Below are positions 54,652-64,000 of a stretch of DNA of 64,000 nucleotides, in pieces. The number at the start of each line of letters is the position of its first letter. The stretch's first letter is position 1. A program made the position numbers and the translations under genes. The notes below the pieces were generated by a model. The model was not told the DNA's origin. It made no database searches and worked only from the letters and a program-made list of their open reading frames with translations. The DNA comes from Alteromonas sp. 5E99-2 (GTDB taxonomy: Bacteria; Pseudomonadota; Gammaproteobacteria; Enterobacterales; Alteromonadaceae), in contig NZ_JAFNJE010000013.1 of assembly GCF_017368475.1 (NCBI RefSeq), forward strand, positions 62,001 to 126,000, given 5' to 3'.

Positions 54652-56214
54652 ATGGCAAAAGCTAACAAAAAAGAAATTGGATTTGAAGAATCACTTTGGG
54701 ATGCGGCTAATAAACTTCGTGGTAGTGTTGAATCGTCAGAGTACAAGCACATCGTACTAAGCCTTATCTTCCTGAAATTTGTCAGCGATAAGTTTGAAAA
54801 GCAGCGTGAAAAACTAATTGCCGAAGGCATGGGCGACTATGTTGATATGGTTGAGTTTTATGCCAAAGACAACGTGTTCTATTTACCTGAAGAGGCGCGT
54901 TGGTCGTTTATTCAAAAGCAAGCTAAGCAAGACGACATTGCAGTAAAAATTGATACTGCACTACATACGGTTGAGAAAAACAATGCGTCATTGAAAGGCG
55001 CATTGCCGGACAATTACTTTTCACGTTTAGGGCTAGATGTCAGTAAGCTGGCGGCTCTTATCGATACCATCAATAACATCGACACTGTTGCCAACGAATG
55101 TCATATGACTGAGGAAGATCTTGTAGGTCGTGTTTACGAATACTTTTTAGGTAAGTTTGCCGCGAATGAAGGCAAAGGCGGTGGAGAGTTCTACACGCCA
55201 AAATCGGTTGTATCGCTTATCGCTGAAATGATAGAGCCATTCAAAGGTAAGATCTACGACCCATGCTGCGGAAGTGGCGGTATGTTTGTGCAATCCTTGA
55301 AGTTTATTGATAGCCATAACGGTAATAAAAAAGACATTTCTATTTATGGACAGGAGTACACCAGTACTACTCATAAACTAGCCAAAATGAACCTTGCGGT
55401 ACGTGGTATTAACGGTAATTTAGGTGATGTTGCAGGCGATAGCTTTTTTAAAGATCAGCACCCCGATTTAAAAGCTGATTTCATTATGGCGAATCCGCCA
55501 TTTAACCAGAAGCAATGGCGTGCAGACAACGAGCTAGTCGATGATCCTCGTTGGGCAGGCTTTGAAGTTCCACCCACAGGAAATGCTAACTATGCGTGGA
55601 TCATGCACATGATCTCGAAGCTTAGTGAAAACGGTACAGCAGGTTTTGTTCTTGCCAATGGCTCAATGAGTTCTAACACAGGCGGTGAAGGCACAATTCG
55701 ACAGAAAATTATCGAAAATGATTTGGTAGATTGCATGATTGCATTACCGGGGCAGCTTTTCTACACCACGCAAATTCCAGTCTGCCTATGGTTTATAACC
55801 AAAAACAAAAAAGAAAATACTGAACTTGGTTATCGTGACCGTCAAGGTGAAACCTTATTTATCGATGCCCGTGAAATGGGCACTATGGTTAGCCGTGTTC
55901 ATAAAGAATTAACCACGGATGATATCGCTGAAATTGCTAGAAGTTATCATGCATGGCGTGGTGAGAAGAAAGGTGGCGAGTACCAAGATAAAGCAGGTTA
56001 TTCAAAGTCCGCAACGCTGGAAGAAGTTAAAGCCAACGACTTCGTATTAACACCGGGGCGTTATGTTGGTGCTGCCGAATTAGAAGATGATGGCATTCCT
56101 TTTGAAGTCAAAATGAAAGAGCTAAGCCAAACCTTATATAGCCAAATGGAAGAGGCCGAAGCGCTGGATAAAGCGATTCGCCAAAACTTGGAGGTGTTGG
56201 GTTATGGGAGATAG
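54652..56214 (+). CDS. hsdM: type I R-M DNA methyltransferase subunit HsdM
   Basis: 520 residues, standard length. N-terminal helical HsdM domain (LWDAANKLRGSVESSEYKHIVLSLIFLKF) and methylase with FYTPKSV, DPCCGSGG (203-210) and NPPF (281-284). ATG 54652 with AAGGA upstream. It overlaps hsdS by 11 bases. It is of a different subfamily from the long HsdM at 5854. Confidence 0.95.
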   Translation: MAKANKKEIGFEESLWDAANKLRGSVESSEYKHIVLSLIFLKFVSDKFEKQREKLIAEGMGDYVDMVEFYAKDNVFYLPEEARWSFIQKQAKQDDIAVKIDTALHTVEKNNASLKGALPDNYFSRLGLDVSKLAALIDTINNIDTVANECHMTEEDLVGRVYEYFLGKFAANEGKGGGEFYTPKSVVSLIAEMIEPFKGKIYDPCCGSGGMFVQSLKFIDSHNGNKKDISIYGQEYTSTTHKLAKMNLAVRGINGNLGDVAGDSFFKDQHPDLKADFIMANPPFNQKQWRADNELVDDPRWAGFEVPPTGNANYAWIMHMISKLSENGTAGFVLANGSMSSNTGGEGTIRQKIIENDLVDCMIALPGQLFYTTQIPVCLWFITKNKKENTELGYRDRQGETLFIDAREMGTMVSRVHKELTTDDIAEIARSYHAWRGEKKGGEYQDKAGYSKSATLEEVKANDFVLTPGRYVGAAELEDDGIPFEVKMKELSQTLYSQMEEAEALDKAIRQNLEVLGYGR

Positions 56215-57592
56215 CTTAAATACAGTTCCAGCTCATTGGAAAACAAAAAAACTAGTAGAACTTACTGAGACCAATAATATTTCCTATGGTGTCGTTCAAC
56301 CGGGTCAACATGATCCAGATGGCGTACCAATAATTAGAGTTAATAACTTCAGCGCTAATGGCGTTGATACGTCTGAAGTGCTGAAAGTGTCACCAGACGT
56401 GGCTGAAAAATACAAAAAAACAAGATTAATTGAAAATGACGTGCTGTTAACTCTAGTTGGCTCTACTGGGTTAACGTATGTCGTCAATAAAGCTCATGAA
56501 GGGTGGAACGTCCCAAGGGCAGTTGGTGTAATTCGTCCTGTAAAAACCATCAACCCTCATTGGCTCAAAATTTGTTTGGACTCTTCTTTTACAAAACACT
56601 TTTTAGATTCCAGAGCTAATACTACGGTCCAGAAAACTCTCAATCTCTCTGACGTAAAACAAATACCAATCCCTATACCGCCTGATCATGAAAGAGAGTT
56701 CATAGAGAGTGTAGTGTTATCACTTAACGGTCGAATTTCGAAGAATATTGAGATTAACCGTACCCTTGAACAAATAGTTAAGGCGTTATTCAAAAGCTGG
56801 TTTGTTGATTTTGATCCTGTTATCGACAACGCCATTGCCGCAGGCAACGATATCCCTCAAGCACTGAAACACAGAGTAGAACAGCGCAAACAAGCCCGAC
56901 AGCTACCAGACTTTAAACCACTACCCGATGATATCCGCGTATTATTCCCAAGCGAATTTGAGCAAACAGGCGAACCGATAGTTGGTTTTGATGGTTGGAT
57001 ACCTAAAGGTTGGAAGGCATCAAATATAGGTTCGAGCTTTGATGTAACTATGGGACAAAGCCCTCCGGGAAGTACTTACAATGAAATTGGAGAAGGTATC
57101 GCATTTTATCAGGGACGTGCGGACTTTGGTTTTAGATATCCTAAAAACAGAGTTTATTGTACGGCTCCAAAAAGACTTGCAAATAAGTTCGATACATTGG
57201 TAAGCGTGCGTGCTCCAGTTGGTGATGCAAATATGGCAAAAGAAAATTGTGCTATTGGCAGAGGCGTTGCCGCAGTGAGGCATCAATCAGGAGCTATCTC
57301 TTTCACCTATTACTCAATTCAAAATTTAAGTCATTACTTCGAGAGGTATGAAGGTGAAGGGACTGTTTTTGGCAGTATCAACCAAAAAGACTTTAAAAAC
57401 CTCCCGTATGTTGCACCTGATGACCTAGTAATAAGTAAGTTTGAAGCTATTTCGTCATCAATGGATGAAAAGGTTGATCTAAATAGTAAAAACTTAGTGG
57501 AGTTGGAAAAGCTAAGAGATAACTTATTACCCAAATTAATCTCAGGTGAATTAGGTATTCGGAAGCAACATAAGGAAATGGTAAGTGGCTAA
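56204..57592 (+). CDS. hsdS: type I R-M specificity subunit HsdS
   Basis: 462 residues with two target-recognition halves. The first ends with the central conserved coiled coil (NRTLEQIVKALFKSWFVDFDPV). The second starts at GWIPKGWKASNIGSSFDVTMGQ and ends LEKLRDNLLPKLISGEL. Hydrophobic and helical spacers are intact. Its sequence differs from HsdS at 8300, so the target sequence is expected to differ. Confidence 0.94.
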   Translation: MGDSLNTVPAHWKTKKLVELTETNNISYGVVQPGQHDPDGVPIIRVNNFSANGVDTSEVLKVSPDVAEKYKKTRLIENDVLLTLVGSTGLTYVVNKAHEGWNVPRAVGVIRPVKTINPHWLKICLDSSFTKHFLDSRANTTVQKTLNLSDVKQIPIPIPPDHEREFIESVVLSLNGRISKNIEINRTLEQIVKALFKSWFVDFDPVIDNAIAAGNDIPQALKHRVEQRKQARQLPDFKPLPDDIRVLFPSEFEQTGEPIVGFDGWIPKGWKASNIGSSFDVTMGQSPPGSTYNEIGEGIAFYQGRADFGFRYPKNRVYCTAPKRLANKFDTLVSVRAPVGDANMAKENCAIGRGVAAVRHQSGAISFTYYSIQNLSHYFERYEGEGTVFGSINQKDFKNLPYVAPDDLVISKFEAISSSMDEKVDLNSKNLVELEKLRDNLLPKLISGELGIRKQHKEMVSG

Positions 57593-58397
57593 TTTATCTA
57601 TGGTAGATAAACGATTGCTTGAGGACTTACTTGGCATGGCTGGTGGTTATGTATTGGACTTTTCCAATAACACCTTTGCTGAGTTTTTTAATCAACATGG
57701 CATCGAGATCTATTTAGATAAATATACGACCTTCGGTGATTCTAAAGCCAAAAGGTTAAGAAGTTTCTGGCAAATAGAATCAGATACAGTGGTAGCCAAC
57801 GTATTAAAAAGCTTATTTGAATATGTAGACGCAATTAATCCAGAAGGAGCTGGTGAACTTACTAAACATCATTGGCAGATTGTCAGCAAGTTGCAGGGAA
57901 TTTCGCCAGTACAGACGACTTCCACTGATACTGTGTCATCGTTCTTATCACAGCATTATGAACCCCCATCAATTTCGAAGCTAAATCTTGATTCTGTTAC
58001 TGAACAAGTGTTGAAACAGAGACTTGATGAAATACAGGTCTGTCTCAAAAATGGAGCTTGGTTATCGGTTGTCTTCTTGATAGGCAGTTCATTGGAAGCT
58101 ATTTTGCTACATACAGCCATTTTAAACCCAAAGGAATTCAACACTTCAAGTTCAGCTCCTAAGCAAGACGGGAAAGTTAAGCAATTTCATAACTGGTCGT
58201 TAGCAGAACTGATCAATGTGGCTCATGCGGAAAGTTTTATTAGCATGAATATTAAAAAATTTGGGCATGCGGTACGTGACTTTAGGAACTTTATTCATCC
58301 TAATCAACAAATCATCGCAAGGTTTGACCCAGATGAACACACAGCGAAGATAAGCTGGCAAGTACTATGTGCCACTATCTCTGATTTAACATCATAA
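57585..58397 (+). CDS. HEPN-like protein within the R-M operon
   Basis: 270 residues from GTG 57585, overlapping hsdS by eight bases. The C-terminal 120 residues are helical (GAWLSVVFLIGSSLEAILLH) and contain VRDFRNFIHP near 230-239. That is an R-x6-H pattern (R231, H238), as in HEPN ribonuclease toxins. The N-terminal domain is unknown. It is probably an accessory abortive-infection-type gene, since it does not resemble R-M subunits; the enzyme activity is not certain. Confidence 0.6.
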   Translation: MANLSMVDKRLLEDLLGMAGGYVLDFSNNTFAEFFNQHGIEIYLDKYTTFGDSKAKRLRSFWQIESDTVVANVLKSLFEYVDAINPEGAGELTKHHWQIVSKLQGISPVQTTSTDTVSSFLSQHYEPPSISKLNLDSVTEQVLKQRLDEIQVCLKNGAWLSVVFLIGSSLEAILLHTAILNPKEFNTSSSAPKQDGKVKQFHNWSLAELINVAHAESFISMNIKKFGHAVRDFRNFIHPNQQIIARFDPDEHTAKISWQVLCATISDLTS

Positions 58398-58408
58398 GGA
58401 TACATGAA

Positions 58409-58963
58409 ATGAAACTAAGGGCTTGGTCATCCGTTTTTATCTTCATCAGTGCGTACTTCCCGCTGGCAATTATTTTCGCTATCCAAGATTTTAACTGGGC
58501 AGTGAAAGGGTTTAATCATCTAAAGATCGTTTATTCGGTTATTGCTATTTCAGTAATAAGCTGCCTGATTGTATGGCTCTCAGTTAAATATTTGAAGGTT
58601 TCATCGCCACCTGTTGAGGTAACTTCTGTATCAAATAGATCAGGTGAGTTGGTAAATTACAGTATTCCCTACATGATTTCGTTTTTTGTAATGGATTTAG
58701 GTAAAACAAAATTATTGATTAGTTTTGGCTTTTTTATGTTCATCATGTATTGGCTGACATTAAAAACTCATAACATCTTTGTTAACCCTGTACTTGCTTT
58801 GCTTGGGTACAACTTATATGACGTTAAATACAAAAAAGATGGTAAAGAGTATGAAGACTTTTTCCTAATTAAAGGTTCAAGACTAAGGCAGGGAGAGTCT
58901 TGTCGTATTGTTGAACTTTCAGAAAAATTATTTTTAGTAACAGAACGCATCCCAAAGGTATGA
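58409..58963 (+). CDS. kwaA: Kiwa defence membrane protein KwaA
   Basis: A 184-residue protein with about four membrane helices (8-26, 37-57, 85-103 and about 106-130) and a soluble tail (DVKYKKDGKEYEDFFLIKG). It lies one base before the DUF4868/KwaB gene. Kiwa pairs a four-TM sensor KwaA with KwaB. Assignment rests on size, topology and partner. Confidence 0.75.
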   Translation: MKLRAWSSVFIFISAYFPLAIIFAIQDFNWAVKGFNHLKIVYSVIAISVISCLIVWLSVKYLKVSSPPVEVTSVSNRSGELVNYSIPYMISFFVMDLGKTKLLISFGFFMFIMYWLTLKTHNIFVNPVLALLGYNLYDVKYKKDGKEYEDFFLIKGSRLRQGESCRIVELSEKLFLVTERIPKV

Positions 58964-58964
58964 A

Positions 58965-59903
58965 ATGGAAAATTTAGAACAATTATTAGTTGAAATAAAG
59001 AAGGACGAGTGGGCAAATGCGACAGTTTCACTATTTGTTGCGAAACGTCAGCTTCGAAATAAACAAGCAAAATACACCGTTTATCAAGTGAATGCCGATG
59101 ATTCATTACAACTGAAATTAAGAAATATTGCTAATCAAAGAATTAGTAAAGCCAATAATGCTGCGGAATATGATTTCAATACTGCTGACTTGGATAGCAA
59201 TATGTTGGGTATTGAAAGTTCCGAAACCGATTTTCAAAAAATTTTAGAATCAATAACAGCAGATCCTGCTCCAAATTTTATAACAGAATATAAAGACCTT
59301 GTTGATACATGGGTATACATCGCAAGGTTTGATGTTCAAGGCAATGAACCTTTATTTTCCGTTAGAAAGGTCAATGAAGCTTGGTCTACCAAGAAAGTTA
59401 ACCAACTGGTTAGCGCATTCTTCCATGACAATATGCTTGTAGATCTAAAGCAGGAACATGTTTTTAGAATTGATGGGAAAGTCGATTTTTTCGCACATCA
59501 AGGTGTAATTTTTATAGCTGATAAGAAGAATTTTGAATCAGCTTTGAACTTTAGAGCGGGCATGGAAAATAATAGGGATTTAATTGTTGAAGAATTTAAA
59601 GAAACGGAGCTTTTTGTAGATGCGGATGAAATTAAAAACTTGGTTGGAAATAGCCTTCCAAGGTTAAGAAAGTTATCGCAAGTGAAGAAGTCTGGTTACT
59701 ACAAAGATGTGAATTTTTTAACCAAATTGCGTCAAGTTAGTAATCAAGAGGGCTGGGGAATAAAGTACTCTGAAGATGGAAAATTAATTGTTGATGAAGA
59801 CGATATAGATACAGTTTTACGTGTTTTGAACAACGATAGATTGAAATCAATGATAAATGATGAAAATTTTGATGTGGATGTTAAGCACAAGTTGGCAGAG
59901 TAA
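58965..59903 (+). CDS. kwaB: Kiwa defence effector KwaB (DUF4868)
   Basis: 312 residues. It matches the DUF4868 layout: mixed alpha/beta N-terminus, then EHVFRIDGKVDFFAHQGVIFIADKKNFESAL near 165-195 and a helical C-terminus. KwaB binds DNA and acts with the membrane sensor KwaA at infection sites. It starts one base after kwaA. No other Kiwa genes are needed. Confidence 0.82.
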   Translation: MENLEQLLVEIKKDEWANATVSLFVAKRQLRNKQAKYTVYQVNADDSLQLKLRNIANQRISKANNAAEYDFNTADLDSNMLGIESSETDFQKILESITADPAPNFITEYKDLVDTWVYIARFDVQGNEPLFSVRKVNEAWSTKKVNQLVSAFFHDNMLVDLKQEHVFRIDGKVDFFAHQGVIFIADKKNFESALNFRAGMENNRDLIVEEFKETELFVDADEIKNLVGNSLPRLRKLSQVKKSGYYKDVNFLTKLRQVSNQEGWGIKYSEDGKLIVDEDDIDTVLRVLNNDRLKSMINDENFDVDVKHKLAE

Positions 59904-59955
59904 TTAATAAGACAGTTAAAAAGTTTACGGGTAGTAAAGGATTATAGGAGACACA

Positions 59956-62900
59956 GTGAAGTTTACAGAAGCACAGCTAGAAGCGGCAATTGTTGAATTA
60001 CTTGGTGAACAAGGTTTTCCTTACGTACCCGGTAATGAGCTTACTCGTAGTAATACTGAAGTTTTGATTAAGGATGACATACGGCAGTTCTTATCTGATA
60101 AGTATCAAGCGGACAATATTACTGCTGGTGAAATTGATTCAATCATCAAGCAAATAGAATCATTGCCTGCTAGCGACTTATACGATAGTAACAAAACCTT
60201 CTGTAAATGGTTGAGTGATGGCTTTTTGTTAAAGCGAGAAGACCATACTCAAAAAGATCTCTATATCCAATTAGTCGATTACATCAACGTTGTTCAAAGC
60301 CTGTTACCTGATTTAGTAAAGGAATTAGCACCAGAATTACCGAAAGTAGCAGAACAGCCACCTACATATAATGACACCAATATATATAAAATAGTTAACC
60401 AGCTAGAGATAGAAGGTGTTGATGGCGAGAAGCGCATCCCCGATGGCATTTTGTATATTAACGGCTTGCCGTTAGTGGTGTTCGAGTTTAAGAGTGCTAT
60501 TCGTGAAGAAGAAGCTTCAATTCATGATGCTTATGTTCAGTTAAATACTCGCTATCGCAGGGACATTCCCGCTCTATTCGTTTACAACGCATTTTGCGTT
60601 ATCAGTGATGGTGTTAACAACAAAATGGGCGGCCTGTATGCACCTTATGAGTTTTTCTATGCTTGGCGCAAGGTAACGGGCAACGAATCGATAGAAAAAG
60701 ATGGTATTAGCTCTTTGCACACTATGCTTCAGGGGCTATTCAATAAAGCTCGTCTACGGGATGTTATTCGCAACTTTATTTACTTTCCTGATTCGTCAAA
60801 GGCTGAAGTTAAAATTGTTTGCCGCTATCCGCAGTACTATGCGGCTAGAAAGCTTCACCATAATATTAAGCTTGCCCGAAAGCCTGAAGGTGATGGTAAA
60901 GGTGGTACATACTTCGGTGCAACGGGCTGTGGTAAGAGTTTTACCATGCAGTTTTTATCGCGCCTATTAATGAAAAGTGTAGAGTTTGAAAGCCCAACCA
61001 TAGTTTTAATTACTGACCGCACTGATTTGGATGACCAGCTATCTCAGCAATTCTCTAATGCAAAAACATATATTGGTGATCAGACCGTTGTTGCAGTTGA
61101 AAGCCGTGACCATTTACGAGAACTACTTCAAGGCCGAAATAGTGGTGGTGTTTTCTTAACAACCATCCATAAATTCACTGAAGATACAAAACTGTTAACA
61201 GATAGAAGTAATGTAATTTGTATTTCTGATGAGGCACATAGAAGCCAAACAAATTTAGACCAGAAAGTTCGTGTAACAGAAAAAGGTGTTAAGAAAACTT
61301 ACGGTTTTGCCAAGTACCTTCATGAGTCTTTACCCAATGCAACATTTGTAGGGTTCACTGGAACGCCTGTAGATGCCACACTTGATGTGTTTGGTCAGGT
61401 AGTTGATGCGTACACCATGACTGAATCTGTGAAAGATGAAATCACTGTCAGAATCGTTTATGAAGGTCGTGCGGCAAAGGTCATTTTAGATAACGCTAAG
61501 CTGGAGGAAATTGAAGCCTATTATCAGCAGTGTGCTGATGACGGTAGTAATGAGCATCAGATTGAAGAAAGTAAAAAAGCTTCCGCAAATATGACTTCGA
61601 TTCTTGGAGATCCTGATCGTATTAGAGCGTTAGCCAAAGACTTTGTTGCTCATTATGAATCACGCATTGAAGAAGGCTCTACCATAAAAGGTAAAGCAAT
61701 GTTTGTAAGCTCTGCGAGAGAGGTGGCTTATTCATTTTATCAAGAGTTAAAAGACCTTCGTCCTACGTGGTTTGAAGTACGTGAATGCGAAGAAGGTGTT
61801 GAGTTAACTGAGCAAGAGCGTAAAAAAATTAAACCAATGGAACGAGTCAAGATGGTGATGACTCGTGGCAAAGATGATCCGAAAGAGCTTTGGGACTTAC
61901 TCAGCACTAAAGAGTATCGTAAAGAGCTAGATCGACAATTTAAAAATGAAAAGTCTAATTTCAAAATCGCCATCGTGGTTGATATGTGGCTCACAGGATT
62001 TGATGTGCCATTCCTCGATACAATCTATATCGATAAGCCAATTCAACGCCATAACTTAATTCAAACCATATCGCGTGTTAACCGCAAATTTGAGGGTAAA
62101 GACAAAGGCTTAGTTGTTGATTACATCGGTATTAAAACGCAGATGAATAAAGCATTAGCCATGTATTCAAAAACGGACGAAACCAATTTTGAGGATATTG
62201 CACAGTCAATCATTGTTGTTAAGGACCATTTAGACTTGCTAGGCAAGCTAATGCATCAATTTGATGAATCACCATACTTTACCGGGCAACCCGTTGCTCA
62301 ACTTAATTGCCTGAATAATGCGGCTGAATTTGTATTGCAAACGCAAAAACTTGAACACCGTTTTATGGTAATAGTAAAACGTTTGAAAACGGCTTATGAC
62401 GTATGCTGTGGCAGTGAAAAGTTATCGCAAAAAGAACGTGATTATATTCACTTCTATTTAGCTGTTCGCTCTATTGTTTACAAGCTCACAAAAGGTAATG
62501 CGCCTGATACCGCACAAATGAATGCCAAAGTACGTGAGATGATTTCTGACGCACTAAAAAGTGACGGTGTAGAAGAGATCTTTAAGCTAGGTCAAGGCGA
62601 AGATGGTGTTGATATCTTCGATGATGATTACTTAGCAAAAATCGAAAAAATCAAACTGCCGAATACCAAAATCAAATTGCTTCAGCAGATGTTGGCAAAA
62701 GCCATTGGTGAATTTAAACAAGTTAATAAGCTTAAGGCTGTCGATTTCTCTGAGCGTTTTAAAGCGTTAGTTGATAAATATAACGAGCGTAAAGAAGAAG
62801 ACGTATTAGTCAGTGAAGTTCTTGAAGATTTCTCTGATGAAATCATCAACATGTACCAAGATCTCAAATCTGAAATGGGGTCGTTTGAAGATATGGGCAT

Positions 62901-63189
62901 CAACCTAGAAGAGAAAGCCTTTTACGACATTTTATTGGCATTAGCGATTAAATATGATTTTCAATACCCAGAGGACAAGCTTCTCGATTTAGCTAAAGCA
63001 GTAAAAGATGTTGTTGATGATAAGGCTAAATATACAGACTGGAGCCAACGTGATGATATCAAGGCTGAGTTAAAAGTAGACCTAATCATGTTGCTAGCTA
63101 AACATGGTTATCCACCCGTTGATCGTGATGAAGTATACAAAGAGATCTTCGAACAAGCTGAGAATTTTAAGAACAATAGAGCTGCTTAG
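59956..63189 (+). CDS. hsdR: type I R-M restriction/translocase subunit HsdR
   Basis: 1077 residues. Nuclease core: D163 in IPDGILYING and FEFK (E177, K179). Motor: GATGCGKS (321-328), DEAH (425-428), FTGTP and QTISRVNRKF. The C-terminal helical region follows. GTG 59956 with TAGGAGA ten bases upstream. It is separated from kwaB by only 52 bases, so Kiwa sits inside the R-M operon. It differs from the HsdR at 11496. Confidence 0.94.
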   Translation: MKFTEAQLEAAIVELLGEQGFPYVPGNELTRSNTEVLIKDDIRQFLSDKYQADNITAGEIDSIIKQIESLPASDLYDSNKTFCKWLSDGFLLKREDHTQKDLYIQLVDYINVVQSLLPDLVKELAPELPKVAEQPPTYNDTNIYKIVNQLEIEGVDGEKRIPDGILYINGLPLVVFEFKSAIREEEASIHDAYVQLNTRYRRDIPALFVYNAFCVISDGVNNKMGGLYAPYEFFYAWRKVTGNESIEKDGISSLHTMLQGLFNKARLRDVIRNFIYFPDSSKAEVKIVCRYPQYYAARKLHHNIKLARKPEGDGKGGTYFGATGCGKSFTMQFLSRLLMKSVEFESPTIVLITDRTDLDDQLSQQFSNAKTYIGDQTVVAVESRDHLRELLQGRNSGGVFLTTIHKFTEDTKLLTDRSNVICISDEAHRSQTNLDQKVRVTEKGVKKTYGFAKYLHESLPNATFVGFTGTPVDATLDVFGQVVDAYTMTESVKDEITVRIVYEGRAAKVILDNAKLEEIEAYYQQCADDGSNEHQIEESKKASANMTSILGDPDRIRALAKDFVAHYESRIEEGSTIKGKAMFVSSAREVAYSFYQELKDLRPTWFEVRECEEGVELTEQERKKIKPMERVKMVMTRGKDDPKELWDLLSTKEYRKELDRQFKNEKSNFKIAIVVDMWLTGFDVPFLDTIYIDKPIQRHNLIQTISRVNRKFEGKDKGLVVDYIGIKTQMNKALAMYSKTDETNFEDIAQSIIVVKDHLDLLGKLMHQFDESPYFTGQPVAQLNCLNNAAEFVLQTQKLEHRFMVIVKRLKTAYDVCCGSEKLSQKERDYIHFYLAVRSIVYKLTKGNAPDTAQMNAKVREMISDALKSDGVEEIFKLGQGEDGVDIFDDDYLAKIEKIKLPNTKIKLLQQMLAKAIGEFKQVNKLKAVDFSERFKALVDKYNERKEEDVLVSEVLEDFSDEIINMYQDLKSEMGSFEDMGINLEEKAFYDILLALAIKYDFQYPEDKLLDLAKAVKDVVDDKAKYTDWSQRDDIKAELKVDLIMLLAKHGYPPVDRDEVYKEIFEQAENFKNNRAA

Positions 63190-63218
63190 TATTTGGCTAA
63201 AGCTAATAGGAAATTTTA

Positions 63219-64000
63219 ATGGAACTAGATATTGAACAGCTTAAGAAAGCCTATTTATTTCTAAAAAGCTATACATATTTTGAAAATCTAAACTTATTTA
63301 TGAAGCAGACGGTATCGGCATTTGAGTGCGGAAATGCTGATGAAGATCTTCAAACGTTACTTGAAGTAATTAATGCCGCAGATATTTGTGAAAATAAGGT
63401 TTTTAAGGGCTGGTTGAAAGGCATAAATTATAGACTGTTACCTAAAGGTGCCACTAGACCTGAAGAAGAGCAGCAAAAGAAGCACAATGAAGCTAATGGG
63501 CTGTACTTATCGAATGTTACTACATCAGAAACATATGAAGTTAGTAAGTTAAATTACCTTATAGAAGCACCAGCAGAGCTGCACATAATTGAGATGTTGT
63601 GGTGTTTGGTTGTCGCTCCTACTCTTGATCGTGACTTAACTTCAGATTGCTATGGCAACCGATTAAGTGATGCTGCAATTTCATTTAATGACAGCTTTGT
63701 ATTTAGCACTGAACAAGTAAAATCTGAAATATTTAAGCGTTATTTTGACCAATATAGTACATGGCGAGATAAGGCTGTAGATTGTGCTTCTGAACTTTCA
63801 GAATCGGGTGAAAATGCGGCTTTCTTATCACTAGACTTAAAGTCTTACTTTTATGAAATAGATGTAGACTTTGACGAAATTGAAAATTTGCTTCTAGAGT
63901 CTCTCGATAGTGAGTTAATTATTCTAGCTATCAAACTTAATGACGCTCTTAAGGCCATTTATCAAGAATATTACTCGAAAATAAAAGAAAATTTGAGCAT
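63219..64000 (+). CDS. putative defence reverse transcriptase, 3' end off window
   Basis: ATG 63219 with TAGGA upstream, open to the window edge (260 codons). The N-terminal 210 residues are unassigned. FLSLDLKSYFYEIDVDF (about 206-222) fits motif A of reverse transcriptases (D-x-K-x-Y/F-F). The remaining palm motifs, including YxDD, lie beyond the edge. The setting (cargo next to R-M and Kiwa) fits the antiviral DRT/UG classes. The exact class cannot be told. Confidence 0.6.
   Translation, partial: MELDIEQLKKAYLFLKSYTYFENLNLFMKQTVSAFECGNADEDLQTLLEVINAADICENKVFKGWLKGINYRLLPKGATRPEEEQQKKHNEANGLYLSNVTTSETYEVSKLNYLIEAPAELHIIEMLWCLVVAPTLDRDLTSDCYGNRLSDAAISFNDSFVFSTEQVKSEIFKRYFDQYSTWRDKAVDCASELSESGENAAFLSLDLKSYFYEIDVDFDEIENLLLESLDSELIILAIKLNDALKAIYQEYYSKIKENLS

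Larger units (their letters stand above)
46376..64000 (+). mobile_element. Tn7-like transposon inserted downstream of parE (right boundary off window)
   Basis: The element starts at TGTAGG (46376), eight bases after the parE stop. It has three 21-bp repeats at its end, then tnsA, tnsB, tnsC, tniQ, and a second long tniQ on the other strand. Tn7 sits in the same way: just past the glmS stop, with the tnsA end facing the gene. The cargo (a type I R-M operon, a HEPN-like gene, Kiwa and a reverse transcriptase) continues to the window edge, and the far end is not seen. Whether the parE end is the recognised target sequence is inferred. Confidence 0.88.

Noticed and set aside
46376-64000. CRISPR-associated transposon
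   Set aside because: TnsABC and two TniQ are present, but no cas gene, no CRISPR repeat and no guide-like array seen in the window.

Overview
The window looks like part of a marine gammaproteobacterial chromosome, most likely Alteromonadales. The evidence is the core order tolC (divergent), nudF, yqiB, yqiA, parE, a deaD-cysG pair, a prsT-type TPR lipoprotein, a NaChBac-type sodium channel and AT-rich DNA. No rRNA, tRNA or CRISPR array was recognised.

Region 1 (1-22.8 kb) is an accessory or defence island. It starts with small genes of unknown function, several of them broken. These include three related copies of one small-protein family: one frameshifted, one intact and one truncated. A palindromic 13-bp motif recurs between the small genes, and a decayed RecD-like helicase follows. 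Next comes a complete type I restriction-modification operon: a BrxR/CapW-like WYL regulator, long hsdM, hsdS, a DUF262/DUF1524 (GmrSD-like) gene and hsdR. After it are a serine resolvase with an array of half-sites, a GHKL ATPase plus STAS-like/winged-helix pair, two tiny lysine/arginine-rich genes, a small Ser/Ala-rich gene, and a CBASS operon (CD-NTase, Cap15-like effector, extra membrane protein). The island ends with a large orphan protein carrying a nuclease-like motif, a structured GC-richer segment and a phosphoribosyltransferase.

Region 2 (23.2-46.4 kb) is mainly housekeeping or chromosomal. It holds a tightly overlapped minus-strand operon for an RND efflux pump (outer membrane factor, adaptor, pump) with its own OmpR-type regulator and sensor kinase. 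A secreted esterase and a double-glycine microcin-like gene with an in-frame TGA, next to a two-TM candidate immunity protein, follow. Then come deaD-cysG-transglutaminase-like, prsT, a voltage-gated sodium channel, tolC and nudF-yqiB-yqiA-parE.

Region 3 (46.4 kb to the right edge) is a Tn7-like transposon whose tnsA-proximal end begins 8 bp after the parE stop. Three direct repeats at exact 21-bp spacing, candidate TnsB sites, mark that end. It carries tnsA, tnsB, tnsC, a short tniQ, and on the other strand a long TniQ/TnsD-like gene with a VbhA-antitoxin-like gene. Its cargo is a second type I R-M operon under a close paralogue of the first WYL regulator. A HEPN-like gene and a Kiwa pair (kwaA-kwaB) sit between hsdS and hsdR, and the N-terminus of a putative defence reverse transcriptase runs off the right edge.

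The two R-M operons share one plan (WYL regulator, hsdM, hsdS, variable slot, hsdR) and a nearly identical 25-bp element in front of the regulator, but carry different genes in the slot. This is the main comparative observation of the window.
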